Shown one piece after another: positions 1-5,813 of a stretch of 7,098 nucleotides of DNA. The DNA comes from an uncultured Clostridia bacterium (lineage in GTDB: Bacteria > Bacillota_A > Clostridia > TANB77 > CAG-508), in contig CANQXO010000068.1 of assembly GCA_947627825.1 (NCBI GenBank), positions 1 through 7,098 on the forward strand, given 5' to 3'. Position numbers and translations under genes: made by a program. The notes under the pieces were generated by a model. That model made no database searches. It was not told the DNA's origin and saw only the letters and a list, made by a program, of their open reading frames with translations. How positions within the stretch are numbered: position 1 is the stretch's first letter; each line of letters opens with the position of its first letter.

Positions 1-610
1 TCTCATTATATAATATGTAAACTTTTTCGTTATTGTTATCATCTAATATTTCTAATTTTTCCGGTTGTAAATTTTGTTTATTTACATATAGCTTTTGTGT
101 TGCATCATACTTATTTCGATTTGTTTTTACTTCAAATAAAATCATATTTGTTTCTATTTCTTTTACTGTTTTTTCAGAACTTTCTTTGTAGCTTTTAATG
201 AATTCTGTTAAAAATAAATTATTGTTTGATAAATTAGAATAATTTTCATAAATTTTGCTTAAATTCAGCTGGGTATTTTTTATTTCTAGTTTATTGTTAG
301 CATAATTCATTTCTAACCCTTTAATTTCATTTGGTTCAAGCATTACTTGTTTTTCATAATCTTTAGTTACTGTTTGATTTGCTTTATAAATATTTTCATT
401 TCTATTGTTTATAACCTTGATTTCTATGTTTGCCTTATATTCATCAATTTTTAAGATATAATCTTCAATCTCTTGTATACTTTTATTATTCCCATTTTTG
501 GCATTTTTATAATTATTATTTATAAAATTTTTGTTGCAAATAATAATACAGATTATAGTTATTATACCTACTGCAACTATTATACCTGCTATAATATAAT
601 TTTTTTTCAT
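1..610 (-). CDS. GerS/LolA-like membrane-anchored protein, C-terminus cut by the left window edge
   Basis: Seen: an open frame starts at ATG 610-608, behind GGAGGT at 620-615, and runs without a stop to the left edge (203 codons visible). Residues ~5-25 form one hydrophobic segment with cysteines at 21 and 25. The rest is polar and Asn/Lys/Glu-rich, with an EIEDYILKIDEYKANIEI segment at ~47-64, a LNLSKIYENY segment at ~116-125 and a KLYVNKQNLQPEKLEI stretch at ~173-188. Family knowledge: this layout matches clostridial GerS-related proteins, LolA/LolB-like folds anchored outside the membrane; in Clostridioides difficile GerS is needed for spore cortex processing and germination. Odd: neither cysteine has a G/A/S at the preceding position, so a canonical lipobox is not evident and an uncleaved signal anchor is equally possible. 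The product class is moderately sure; a germination role in this organism is inference. Confidence 0.6.
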   Translation of the reverse strand, partial: MKKNYIIAGIIVAVGIITIICIIICNKNFINNNYKNAKNGNNKSIQEIEDYILKIDEYKANIEIKVINNRNENIYKANQTVTKDYEKQVMLEPNEIKGLEMNYANNKLEIKNTQLNLSKIYENYSNLSNNNLFLTEFIKSYKESSEKTVKEIETNMILFEVKTNRNKYDATQKLYVNKQNLQPEKLEILDDNNNEKVYILYNE

Positions 611-635
611 TTTTACCTCCTCTTTTTTATTGGGC

Positions 636-669
636 AAAAAAATAAATAACATTAAAAAATGTTATTTAT
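636..669 (-). terminator. Intrinsic terminator of dusB
   Basis: A perfect 12-bp stem (642-653 pairing with 658-669) encloses a 4-base loop. On the minus strand it is followed by six T residues (641-636). It lies 8 bases after the dusB stop codon. The stem is almost entirely A/T, as is common in low-GC Firmicutes. Only about 14 bases separate its T-tract from the ribosome binding site of the next gene, so it may also act on read-through into that gene. Confidence 0.85.
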
Positions 670-677
670 ATTATATT

Positions 678-1646
678 TTACAAGTTTGAAAAGTATTCTT
701 TTAATGTATCTTCAACTTCTTGTTGAGTTTCTAAATGATTAATTTTGTTTCTAGTCTGAGAAGCATTTGGCATATTTTTTAGATAGTAACAAATATGCTT
801 TCTCATTTCTTTTATTCCTATATTTTCGCCTTTATCAGCGATTTCTAGATTTATATGTTCTATAATTGTTTCTAATATTTCTTGATTTGTTATCTCTCTA
901 ATAATGTTATTATTCAAATATTCTTGAACAAGTTCAAATATCCATGGATTTCCTAAACAAGCTCTTGATATCATTATGCCATCACAATTAGTTTGCTCAA
1001 ACATTTTTTTAGCATCATATACTGTTTTTATATCGCCATTTCCTATTACTGGTATTTGTATATTTTCTTTTACTTTTTTTATTATATCCCAATCTGCTTT
1101 GCCAGCATAATACTCTGCTCTTGTTCTTCCATGCACTGTTATAGCAGATGCTCCCGCTTGCTCTATTGCCTTGGCAACTTCAACTGCGTTAATATGCTCA
1201 CTATCCCAACCTTTTCGTATTTTAACTGTTACTGGGATATTCGAATTGTCTACAACTGCTTTTGTTATTTCGTACACCTTATTTACATCTAACAAAAGTT
1301 TACTTCCATCTCCATTTTTTACAACTTTTGGAGCTGGACATCCCATATTTATATCTATTATATCAAATTCGTAGTTGTCATTTATATATTTAGAAGCAAA
1401 TGCCATAGATTGGATGTCGCTACCGAATATTTGGACTGCAACTGGAACCTTTTCTCCTTCTGTACTTAATAACCTTTTTGTCTTTTCATCTCCGTAAAAT
1501 AAAGCCTTTGCACTAATCATTTCAGTTACAACTAAACCCAGATTATATTTTTCACATACAATTCTAAAGGCCCTATCAGTAAGACCTGCCATAGGACCTA
1601 AAATTATATTGTTATTTAATTCTACAGTTCCGATTTTAAGTTTCAT
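678..1646 (-). CDS. dusB: tRNA-dihydrouridine synthase (DusB/NifR3 family)
   Basis: This FMN-dependent enzyme reduces specific uridines in tRNA to dihydrouridine, using NADPH, in the cytoplasm. The 322-residue length matches the DusB family. Motifs seen in order: the FMN-barrel opening GPMAGLTDRAFR (17-28); DINMGCPAPKVVKNGDGSKL (98-117) with the catalytic acid Cys103; VKIRKGWD (141-148) with conserved Lys142; VHGRTR (171-176); the phosphate-binding GNGD (202-205); ISRACLGNPWIF (226-237); and the C-terminal tRNA-binding helical part near MRKHICYYLKNMPNASQTRN (281-300). The start is fixed by an in-frame TAA just upstream of ATG 1646. The nearest Shine-Dalgarno-like AAGGTG (1666-1661) is 14 bases away, which is long. 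Upstream lies a repeat array with promoter-like units; downstream is a strong terminator. It may be expressed alone or by read-through from rodA, since I see no terminator between them. Confidence 0.96.
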   Translation of the reverse strand: MKLKIGTVELNNNIILGPMAGLTDRAFRIVCEKYNLGLVVTEMISAKALFYGDEKTKRLLSTEGEKVPVAVQIFGSDIQSMAFASKYINDNYEFDIIDINMGCPAPKVVKNGDGSKLLLDVNKVYEITKAVVDNSNIPVTVKIRKGWDSEHINAVEVAKAIEQAGASAITVHGRTRAEYYAGKADWDIIKKVKENIQIPVIGNGDIKTVYDAKKMFEQTNCDGIMISRACLGNPWIFELVQEYLNNNIIREITNQEILETIIEHINLEIADKGENIGIKEMRKHICYYLKNMPNASQTRNKINHLETQQEVEDTLKEYFSNL

Positions 1647-1665
1647 ATTATGCTCTTAATCACCT

Positions 1666-1830
1666 TTTTATATTTCTACCACTTTTTTATTAGTCGTGCT
1701 TTATCGTTTTATATTTCTACTACTTTTTTATTAGTCGTACTTTATCGTTTTATGTTTTTATACAACTTTTTTTAAAGTCAGTTTTACTAATTAATATTTT
1801 GCTACTTTTTATTAGTCAATTTTTGATTTG
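1666..1830. repeat. Four-unit ~41-bp tandem repeat array between rodA and dusB
   Basis: Units 1 (1666-1706) and 2 (1707-1747) are each 41 bases and differ at only two positions (1680/1721 and 1698/1739). Degenerate copies follow at about 1748-1788 and 1789-1830. The shared landmark AGTC ends at 1695, 1736, 1779 and 1817, giving steps of 41, 43 and 38. On the minus strand each unit reads roughly GACTAATAAAAAAGTAG followed by an A/T block such as TATAAA, which resembles a -35/-10 pair. The array fills nearly the whole 193-base gap. The units abut directly with no unique spacers, so it is not a CRISPR array. Confidence 0.85.
1791..1819 (-). promoter_or_regulatory. Possible sigma-A promoter for dusB in repeat unit 4
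   Basis: On the minus strand TTGACT (1819-1814, five of six consensus bases) is followed after 17 bases by TATTAA (1796-1791, four of six). It is the best-scoring of the promoter-like units in the array and lies about 145 bases before the dusB start. Unit 2 has a weaker CGACTA plus TATAAA at 18-base spacing. In such A/T-rich DNA chance matches are common, so this is tentative. Confidence 0.35.
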
Positions 1831-1839
1831 TATCTCGTT

Positions 1840-2976
1840 TTAATTTTTTGACCAGAATTCTCCGCCTTTTTTCTCCACAAATATTGCCTTTTGTCTTCTT
1901 CCACTTATGTTTAACAATAGTGCAATCATTATAAAATTACTTAAAAGTGAACTTCCACCATAACTTACAAATGGTAACGGTACTCCTGTTATTGGCAACA
2001 AGCCCATCGTCATTCCTACATTTTCAACCATGTGGAAGAAAAATATTCCTGCTATTCCGGCTGATATAATAGTTCCCAGATCATCTTTTGCAGTTTTAGA
2101 AACATACAGTGCTTTTGTTATTAAAATAACATACAGTATAATTACTGTTCCTGCAACTATAAATCCCATTTCCTCCCCAATTACTGAGAAAATAAAATCA
2201 GTTGACTTTGGATATAAGAAACCTAGTTGAGTTTGATTTCCTTTTAGCAAACCCATACCAAATAACTCACCTGCTCCAATTGCAATTTTAGATTGAGTTA
2301 AATTGTATCCCGAACCTCTTGGGTCTAATTCTGGATTTAAGAATACATCTATTCTTCTTTTTGCATGTTCTGGCAAAACAAATTTATATCCTACTGGAAT
2401 TGCAACTGCTACTAACAACAGCGAAATTATTATATATCTCTTATCTATTCCAGCCACAAAAAGCATAAATAGAAATGAAACCAAAAAAGCAATTGCGGTT
2501 CCATAATCAGGTTGCTTAATTATTAGTGCTACTGGTATAGCAAAAATGAGTAACAACAAAAATAACCTAGTTGGTCTGCTAATTTCCTTTGGTCCTTTCT
2601 TTTTCATTCTAGACATTATTAACGCTAATAACAATATTACAACAATCTTTGTAAATTCTGAAGGTTGCAAAGAAAATGAACCAAATGTAAACCAGCTTGT
2701 TGCACCTGATATAGGTGTTGTAAACAAGACTGCTCCTAGGCTTATTAACACCAGCACATAAAGTATTGGTGAAATTTTTGCAATTGTATCATAATCTATT
2801 AAAGTAAAAATAATCAAAAATGGTATACTAACACCAATCCAAGTTAGCTGTTTTCTAAATTCTTCTTGATTAGTGCTTTCAGTTGCCGAATAAATCGCAA
2901 ATAGTCCTATTATTACTAATAGGACTGTACATATTAATATGGACCATTCAAGATTTTTTGTTATTCTTTTTTTCAT
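1840..2976 (-). CDS. rodA: RodA, SEDS-family peptidoglycan glycosyltransferase
   Basis: RodA polymerises lipid II into glycan strands in the cytoplasmic membrane during side-wall growth, working with a class B penicillin-binding protein. The 378-residue length is typical. Seen: many hydrophobic segments, consistent with the ten-helix SEDS fold; GATSWFTFGSFSLQPSEF (91-108); KQPDYGTA (154-161); the segment with KSTDFIFSVIGEEMGF (257-272), whose Asp260 matches the essential catalytic aspartate; and the signature ending GLLPITGVPLPFVSYGGSS (325-343). The motif set and the min neighbours favour RodA over FtsW. ATG 2976 is preceded by AAGGAG (2986-2981), and the first 29 bases overlap the end of minE in another frame, suggesting translational coupling. 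No clear terminator follows the stop. The class B PBP partner is not in the window. Confidence 0.93.
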   Translation of the reverse strand: MKKRITKNLEWSILICTVLLVIIGLFAIYSATESTNQEEFRKQLTWIGVSIPFLIIFTLIDYDTIAKISPILYVLVLISLGAVLFTTPISGATSWFTFGSFSLQPSEFTKIVVILLLALIMSRMKKKGPKEISRPTRLFLLLLIFAIPVALIIKQPDYGTAIAFLVSFLFMLFVAGIDKRYIIISLLLVAVAIPVGYKFVLPEHAKRRIDVFLNPELDPRGSGYNLTQSKIAIGAGELFGMGLLKGNQTQLGFLYPKSTDFIFSVIGEEMGFIVAGTVIILYVILITKALYVSKTAKDDLGTIISAGIAGIFFFHMVENVGMTMGLLPITGVPLPFVSYGGSSLLSNFIMIALLLNISGRRQKAIFVEKKGGEFWSKN

Positions 2977-3583
2977 CGTTCTCCTTTTGTAATTTTGTAT
3001 CTTCTTTCTTATCAGCTTTTTTTACATCTTGGTCTTTATCTTGGACTTTAGCTTGATTTTTATCTTGATTTTTGTCTTGACTTTTGTCTTGCTTTTTATT
3101 ATCTTCTTTGTCTATTTTATCTTCTTTATTTTCTGTTTTTTCAGTAGACTTTGCTAACTTTTTATCACCTTTTTGTGTTTTTGAATTACTTTTATCTACT
3201 TTCTTTTTGCTATTCTTATCATCTTTATTACTTTGAGTATTATTGTCCATTTCTTTTAATTTTATTTTATTAGTTTTCTTTCTTGTTTCACTTTTTATAC
3301 CAACGATTGGGATATTAGCATATAAGGCTGGTGCACCTGTTGTTCCATCACTATTTTGCTTATTAGTCAATTTAACATCCATCTCTTTTTCGTCGATATC
3401 TATGTACTTCTTTATTACCTCAATTATTTCTTGTTTCATCATATCAAGGAAATCAGCTGATACATTAGCTCTGTCTTGTAAAAGCACTAAATGTAGCCTT
3501 TCCTTTGCCTCATCTTTATTTAACTTATTTAAATATTTTGTTTTTCCCACTTTATTGAAAAAATTTTTAATGCTTCCAAACAT
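2948..3583 (-). CDS. minE: MinE, cell-division topological specificity factor, with a long charged C-terminal tail
   Basis: MinE stimulates the MinD ATPase on the membrane and drives Min protein movement. Residues 1-98 hold a complete MinE: an amphipathic N-terminus (MFGSIKNFF, 1-9), the MinD-interacting stretch EAKERLHLVLLQDRANVS (25-42), EIIEVIKKYIDIDEKEMDV (52-70) and LYANIPIVG (87-95). A short insertion (about NSDGTTGAPA, 77-86) precedes the last strand. Odd: the family is usually about 85-95 residues, but here ~110 more follow, almost only Lys, Asp, Asn, Gln, Glu and Ser, with six QDKx-type tetrapeptides at 165-188. The tail is predicted to be disordered; its function is unknown. A GGAGG site (3595-3591) with 7-base spacing fixes the start. 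minD ends 24 bases upstream, and rodA overlaps the 3' end. The tail is in one uninterrupted frame, so a frameshift artefact at the domain boundary is not indicated. Confidence 0.9.
   Translation of the reverse strand: MFGSIKNFFNKVGKTKYLNKLNKDEAKERLHLVLLQDRANVSADFLDMMKQEIIEVIKKYIDIDEKEMDVKLTNKQNSDGTTGAPALYANIPIVGIKSETRKKTNKIKLKEMDNNTQSNKDDKNSKKKVDKSNSKTQKGDKKLAKSTEKTENKEDKIDKEDNKKQDKSQDKNQDKNQAKVQDKDQDVKKADKKEDTKLQKENDEKKNNKKS
2981..2986 (-). promoter_or_regulatory. rodA ribosome binding site inside minE
   Basis: AAGGAG on the minus strand lies 4 bases before the rodA ATG and is read as Lys-Glu codons in the tail of minE. Ribosomes finishing minE therefore pass directly over it, which supports coupled translation of the two genes. 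Confidence 0.7.
3020..3091 (-). repeat. Six exact-phase 12-bp repeats within minE encoding QDKx units
   Basis: On the plus strand CTTG begins at 3028, 3040, 3052, 3064, 3076 and 3088, exactly every 12 bases. On the coding strand this gives six tetrapeptides: QDKS, QDKN, QDKN, QAKV, QDKD and QDVK (residues 165-188). The multiple-of-three unit means copy-number change by slippage would keep the frame. Confidence 0.9.
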
Positions 3584-3607
3584 TTTCTTTCCTCCATTTT
3601 AGTATTT

Positions 3608-4399
3608 TTATTTACGATTTTTTCTAAGTCTGCTCCAAAAGCCTTCTTTTTTTCTACCCGGAATTGTAACTTCAATATTTTCTCCAAGTATTCGTCTTGC
3701 TATTTCAAGATATGCTTTACCTGATGGTGCCTTTTTATTTGATACAGCTGGCTCTCCTTTATTAGTTTGAGTGATTATATTTTCATCTTCTGGAACAACT
3801 CCAATTAAGTCAATTGATAATAAATCCAGTATATCTTCAACATCCATCATTTCACCTTTTTTTACCATTTCAGGTCTAAGTCTATTAATAATTAATTCTG
3901 GATTTTTTATTTCAGAAGCTTCCAATAATCCTATTATTCTGTCAGCATCACGAATTGATGAAATTTCAGCATTAGTTACAACAATTGCTCTATCTGCTCC
4001 TGCTATAGCATTTTTAAAACCTTGTTCAATTCCAGCAGGACAATCTATTAAAATAAAATCAAATTCTTCTTTTAATCTTGAGGTTAGTGCTTTCATTTGT
4101 TCTTCATTTACTGCACTTTTATCTCTCGTTTGAGCAGCTGGTAATAAGAATAAATCTGTAAATCTTTTGTCTTTAATAAGTGCTTGTCTTAATTTACATT
4201 TTTCTTCAACTACATCGACTATGTCATATACTATTCTATTTTCTAGTCCCATAACAACATCAAGGTTTCTTAAACCAATATCAGTATCTATGAGTACAAC
4301 CTTTTTACCTTTTAATGCTAGGGCTGCCCCGATGTTGGCTGTAGTTGTAGTTTTACCCACTCCACCTTTTCCAGATGTTATGACTATAATCTCACCCAT
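3608..4399 (-). CDS. minD: MinD, septum-site-determining ATPase
   Basis: MinD is a deviant-Walker ATPase that dimerises with ATP, binds the membrane and recruits division-site regulators. Seen in 263 residues: the Walker A motif KGGVGKTTTT (11-20) with signature Lys11 and Lys16; LIDTDIGLRNLDVVMGLENR (36-55) with Asp40; Walker B FDFILIDCPAGIE (113-125) with Asp119; and a C-terminal basic amphipathic segment, KKEGFWSRLRKNRK (250-263), fitting the membrane-targeting helix. Length and motifs are those of MinD rather than ParA or FlhG. ATG 4399 follows AGGAGG (near 4410-4405). The gene is first in a minD-minE-rodA unit with its own strong promoter. Odd: minC, normally directly upstream in Clostridia, is absent here; the upstream neighbour is an SSB-family gene. 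Confidence 0.97.
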   Translation of the reverse strand: MGEIIVITSGKGGVGKTTTTANIGAALALKGKKVVLIDTDIGLRNLDVVMGLENRIVYDIVDVVEEKCKLRQALIKDKRFTDLFLLPAAQTRDKSAVNEEQMKALTSRLKEEFDFILIDCPAGIEQGFKNAIAGADRAIVVTNAEISSIRDADRIIGLLEASEIKNPELIINRLRPEMVKKGEMMDVEDILDLLSIDLIGVVPEDENIITQTNKGEPAVSNKKAPSGKAYLEIARRILGENIEVTIPGRKKEGFWSRLRKNRK

Positions 4400-4438
4400 A
4401 TTTTCCTCCTCGTAATTTTAGACATTAATTACACTACT

Positions 4439-4467
4439 ATTATATTTTCATTTTAAATAAAAGTCAA
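4439..4467 (-). promoter_or_regulatory. Sigma-A promoter of the minD-minE-rodA operon
   Basis: On the minus strand TTGACT (4467-4462) and a perfect TATAAT (4444-4439) are separated by 17 bases. The expected start of transcription is near 4432, giving a leader of about 33 bases with a strong ribosome binding site before minD. This shows that the min-rodA genes need not depend on read-through from ssb. Confidence 0.85.
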
Positions 4468-4475
4468 TGTAAAAA

Positions 4476-4508
4476 TACAAAAATGTTACAAAAATATTAC
4501 AAATATTT
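4476..4508 (-). promoter_or_regulatory. Three 11-bp phased A-tract repeats, UP-element-like
   Basis: On the plus strand three consecutive 11-mers read TACAAAAATGT (4476-4486), TACAAAAATAT (4487-4497) and TACAAATATTT (4498-4508). They begin 8 bases upstream of the minD -35 hexamer. Helically phased A/T tracts at this place are typical of UP elements or curved promoter DNA; that role is inferred. Confidence 0.5.
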
Positions 4509-4556
4509 TACTAAATTATATTATGTACTTTTTATTGTTTAATTTAAAATTAATTT

Positions 4557-4611
4557 GCAAAATAAAAACTTACCCTATCAGGAAGCTAACCACTTTCCTT
4601 AGGATAAGTTT
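4557..4611 (-). terminator. Nested-hairpin terminator after the SSB gene
   Basis: On the minus strand AAACTTATCCT (4611-4601) pairs with AGGGTAAGTTT (4576-4566), giving 11 bp with one U-G pair. Inside it, AGGAA (4599-4595) pairs with TTCCT (4584-4580) around a 10-base loop. A T-rich tract (TTATTTT) follows. It lies about 42 bases after the ssb stop and before the minD promoter, so it separates the two transcription units. Confidence 0.75.
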
Positions 4612-4652
4612 GATTTTCCAGGTATTTTTACAAACTTTTATTAATTAATATC

Positions 4653-5354
4653 TTATGCATTTTCTTCTACACTGTTTTCCTCAGCGTTATTATCTGAGTT
4701 TCCATCGTTTTCATTAACAAGCTCTAAACTAGCTATTGAAACTTCGTAAGCAACTCTAGGTTCAATAGTTCCATCTTCATGCTTTTTCTCATAATTTCTT
4801 GATTGAACTCTACCTATAATCTTAACTTCAACTCCGACTTCCATCTTTGAGCAGAATCTAGCATTTCTTCCCCATGCTATACAAGGAATATAATCTGATT
4901 TATTGTATGCTCTATTTACAGCTAAAAGTATGTCTGAAATTTCTCTGCCAAATGGAGTTTGTCTATAAATAGGAGGTTTACATATATATCCTATTAAAAC
5001 AACTTCATTTGATAAAAAGTCTTTACTTGCAACAACTTCTTCATCTTGATTCTCTAAAAATTCAATATCTTTTGCAAACACAGTTAAAATTAATCTGTTC
5101 TTTTCTTTTTCATAGCTGTTATAAGACCTAAATTGTCCTGTTACCTTTACTTTTTTGTCAACTACTAATTCATCTTCTTTAAATAATCTTTCTGAGATTG
5201 TAATAGGTATAATATCTGCATTTCCACTTAGTCTAGGTACACTTAAGTTAAATGTATAAAATTTTTCTCCGTAAATTTCATGACTAAATGTTTTTTCACT
5301 TGTTATTTTTCCCACTAACACTAAACTGTTATTCTCTACATAATTTGTTTCCAA
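4653..5354 (-). CDS. Single-stranded DNA-binding protein family, two OB folds
   Basis: Likely binds single-stranded DNA. Two OB-type domains are visible in 233 residues. The first (~8-101) runs from NSLVLVGKI through GQFRSYNSYEKEKNRLIL to DIEFLE. The second (~115-213) runs from NEVVLIGYICKPPIYRQTPF through LLAVNR and SDYIPCIAWGRNARF to YEVSIASLELV; it is the closer match to ordinary bacterial SSB. A short acidic Asn/Glu tail (214-233) follows but ends EENA, without the hydrophobic DDDIPF-like tip used by housekeeping SSB to recruit partners. Double-OB proteins of this type are known in Clostridia, separate from the usual single-OB Ssb; their exact role is unclear. The start is TTG (5354-5352): AAGGAGG sits 8 bases upstream and there is no nearby in-frame ATG. 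It has its own promoter and terminator, so it is probably monocistronic or co-transcribed with the small upstream gene. Confidence 0.85.
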   Translation of the reverse strand: METNYVENNSLVLVGKITSEKTFSHEIYGEKFYTFNLSVPRLSGNADIIPITISERLFKEDELVVDKKVKVTGQFRSYNSYEKEKNRLILTVFAKDIEFLENQDEEVVASKDFLSNEVVLIGYICKPPIYRQTPFGREISDILLAVNRAYNKSDYIPCIAWGRNARFCSKMEVGVEVKIIGRVQSRNYEKKHEDGTIEPRVAYEVSIASLELVNENDGNSDNNAEENSVEENA

Positions 5355-5362
5355 TTTGTTTT

Positions 5363-5369
5363 CCTCCTT
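5363..5369 (-). promoter_or_regulatory. Strong ribosome binding site that fixes the TTG start of the SSB gene
   Basis: AAGGAGG on the minus strand with 8-base spacing to TTG 5354-5352. The next in-frame methionine is at residue 171, inside the second OB domain, so TTG must be the start. Confidence 0.85.
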
Positions 5370-5412
5370 AAAATTTGCTCTCTTGTATCTTAGTTTCTTA
5401 ACGCTATTTATA

Positions 5413-5441
5413 ATTATACTACAAACTTTTTGTTTTGTCTA
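5413..5441 (-). promoter_or_regulatory. Sigma-A promoter of the SSB-family gene
   Basis: On the minus strand TAGACA (5441-5436, five of six consensus bases) and a perfect TATAAT (5418-5413) have 17-base spacing. The predicted start near 5406 gives a ~50-base leader. T/A tracts lie just upstream (5446-5475). Confidence 0.8.
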
Positions 5442-5486
5442 CATAAAAAGTTAAAATATTTTTATTTTTTGTAACATTTCCATTTT

Positions 5487-5726
5487 TTAATTTTTATATT
5501 TTAATTCATTATTTGCCTTAGAATTCTCATTTGATTGTATATTATTTTCAATAACTTCATTTTTCCCTATTTCTTCAATATTATTAGTTATTACTGCGTT
5601 TGCTGAGGTTTTTATTATTTCTTCATTTCTTTTTGTTATAGCAAATGACATTATAAAAAGTAATGTTACAGTACTAAGAGATATTAAGTATGATATTATT
5701 TTATCTTTGCTGAAAACCATAAACAT
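5487..5726 (-). CDS. Small single-pass membrane protein of unknown function
   Basis: I do not recognise this 79-residue protein with certainty. It starts at ATG 5726 behind GGAGGT (5738-5733) with 6-base spacing, which is good evidence for a real gene; a second Met lies at residue 3. Seen: a short basic N-terminus (FSKDK), one hydrophobic segment at ~10-30, then TKR and a ~45-residue polar tail rich in Asn, Glu and Lys, probably disordered. The topology is ambiguous because positive charges flank the segment on both sides. The N-terminal anchor is loosely reminiscent of membrane-anchored cell-wall hydrolases such as CwlD, but no amidase domain follows in any frame, so it could be either an independent small protein or a truncated relic. 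It lies between the terminator of the FGE-fold gene and the SSB promoter. Confidence 0.6.
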   Translation of the reverse strand: MFMVFSKDKIISYLISLSTVTLLFIMSFAITKRNEEIIKTSANAVITNNIEEIGKNEVIENNIQSNENSKANNELKYKN

Positions 5727-5784
5727 AAAATTACCTCCACCTAATTTATATTCTACTTAGCTTGTGATTATTACTTAATATTTT

Positions 5785-5813
5785 ATTATATGCTTTTTAA
5801 AATTTTCCAACAA
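5785..5813 (-). promoter_or_regulatory. Possible promoter of the small membrane protein gene
   Basis: On the minus strand a perfect TATAAT (5790-5785) lies 17 bases after TTGTTG (5813-5808), a weak -35 with only the TTG matching. It begins at the end of the upstream terminator's T-tract and would give a leader of ~50 bases. Since the previous gene is terminated, a promoter is expected here, but the -35 is poor. Confidence 0.45.

Noticed and set aside
660..676. TATAAT at 675-670 as the promoter of the GerS-like gene
   Set aside because: No -35-like hexamer is found at 16-18 bases upstream, and the terminator stem would fall immediately after it.
993..1374. Plus-strand open frames opposite dusB
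   Set aside because: They are antisense to a clearly conserved gene, have low-complexity Phe/Tyr/Ser/Cys-rich products and show no family motifs.
1648..1668. Six-codon GTG-start upstream peptide overlapping the dusB start
   Set aside because: The frame GTG ATT AAG AGC ATA ATA TGA exists but has no separate ribosome site and could easily arise by chance.
1666..1830. CRISPR array
   Set aside because: The ~41-bp units abut directly with no unique spacers, and no cas gene is present.
2030..4415. Plus-strand open frames opposite rodA, minE and minD
   Set aside because: They mirror the codon structure of the real genes, lack convincing start signals and show no recognisable domains.
4483..5484. 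Shared AATGTTACAAAAA word upstream of both minD and the SSB gene as a common operator
   Set aside because: The copies are in opposite orientation relative to their promoters and lie in very A/T-rich DNA, so chance is a sufficient explanation.
5455..5486. Terminator after the small membrane protein gene
   Set aside because: Only weak A/T palindromes are present and no stable stem followed by a T-tract could be drawn.
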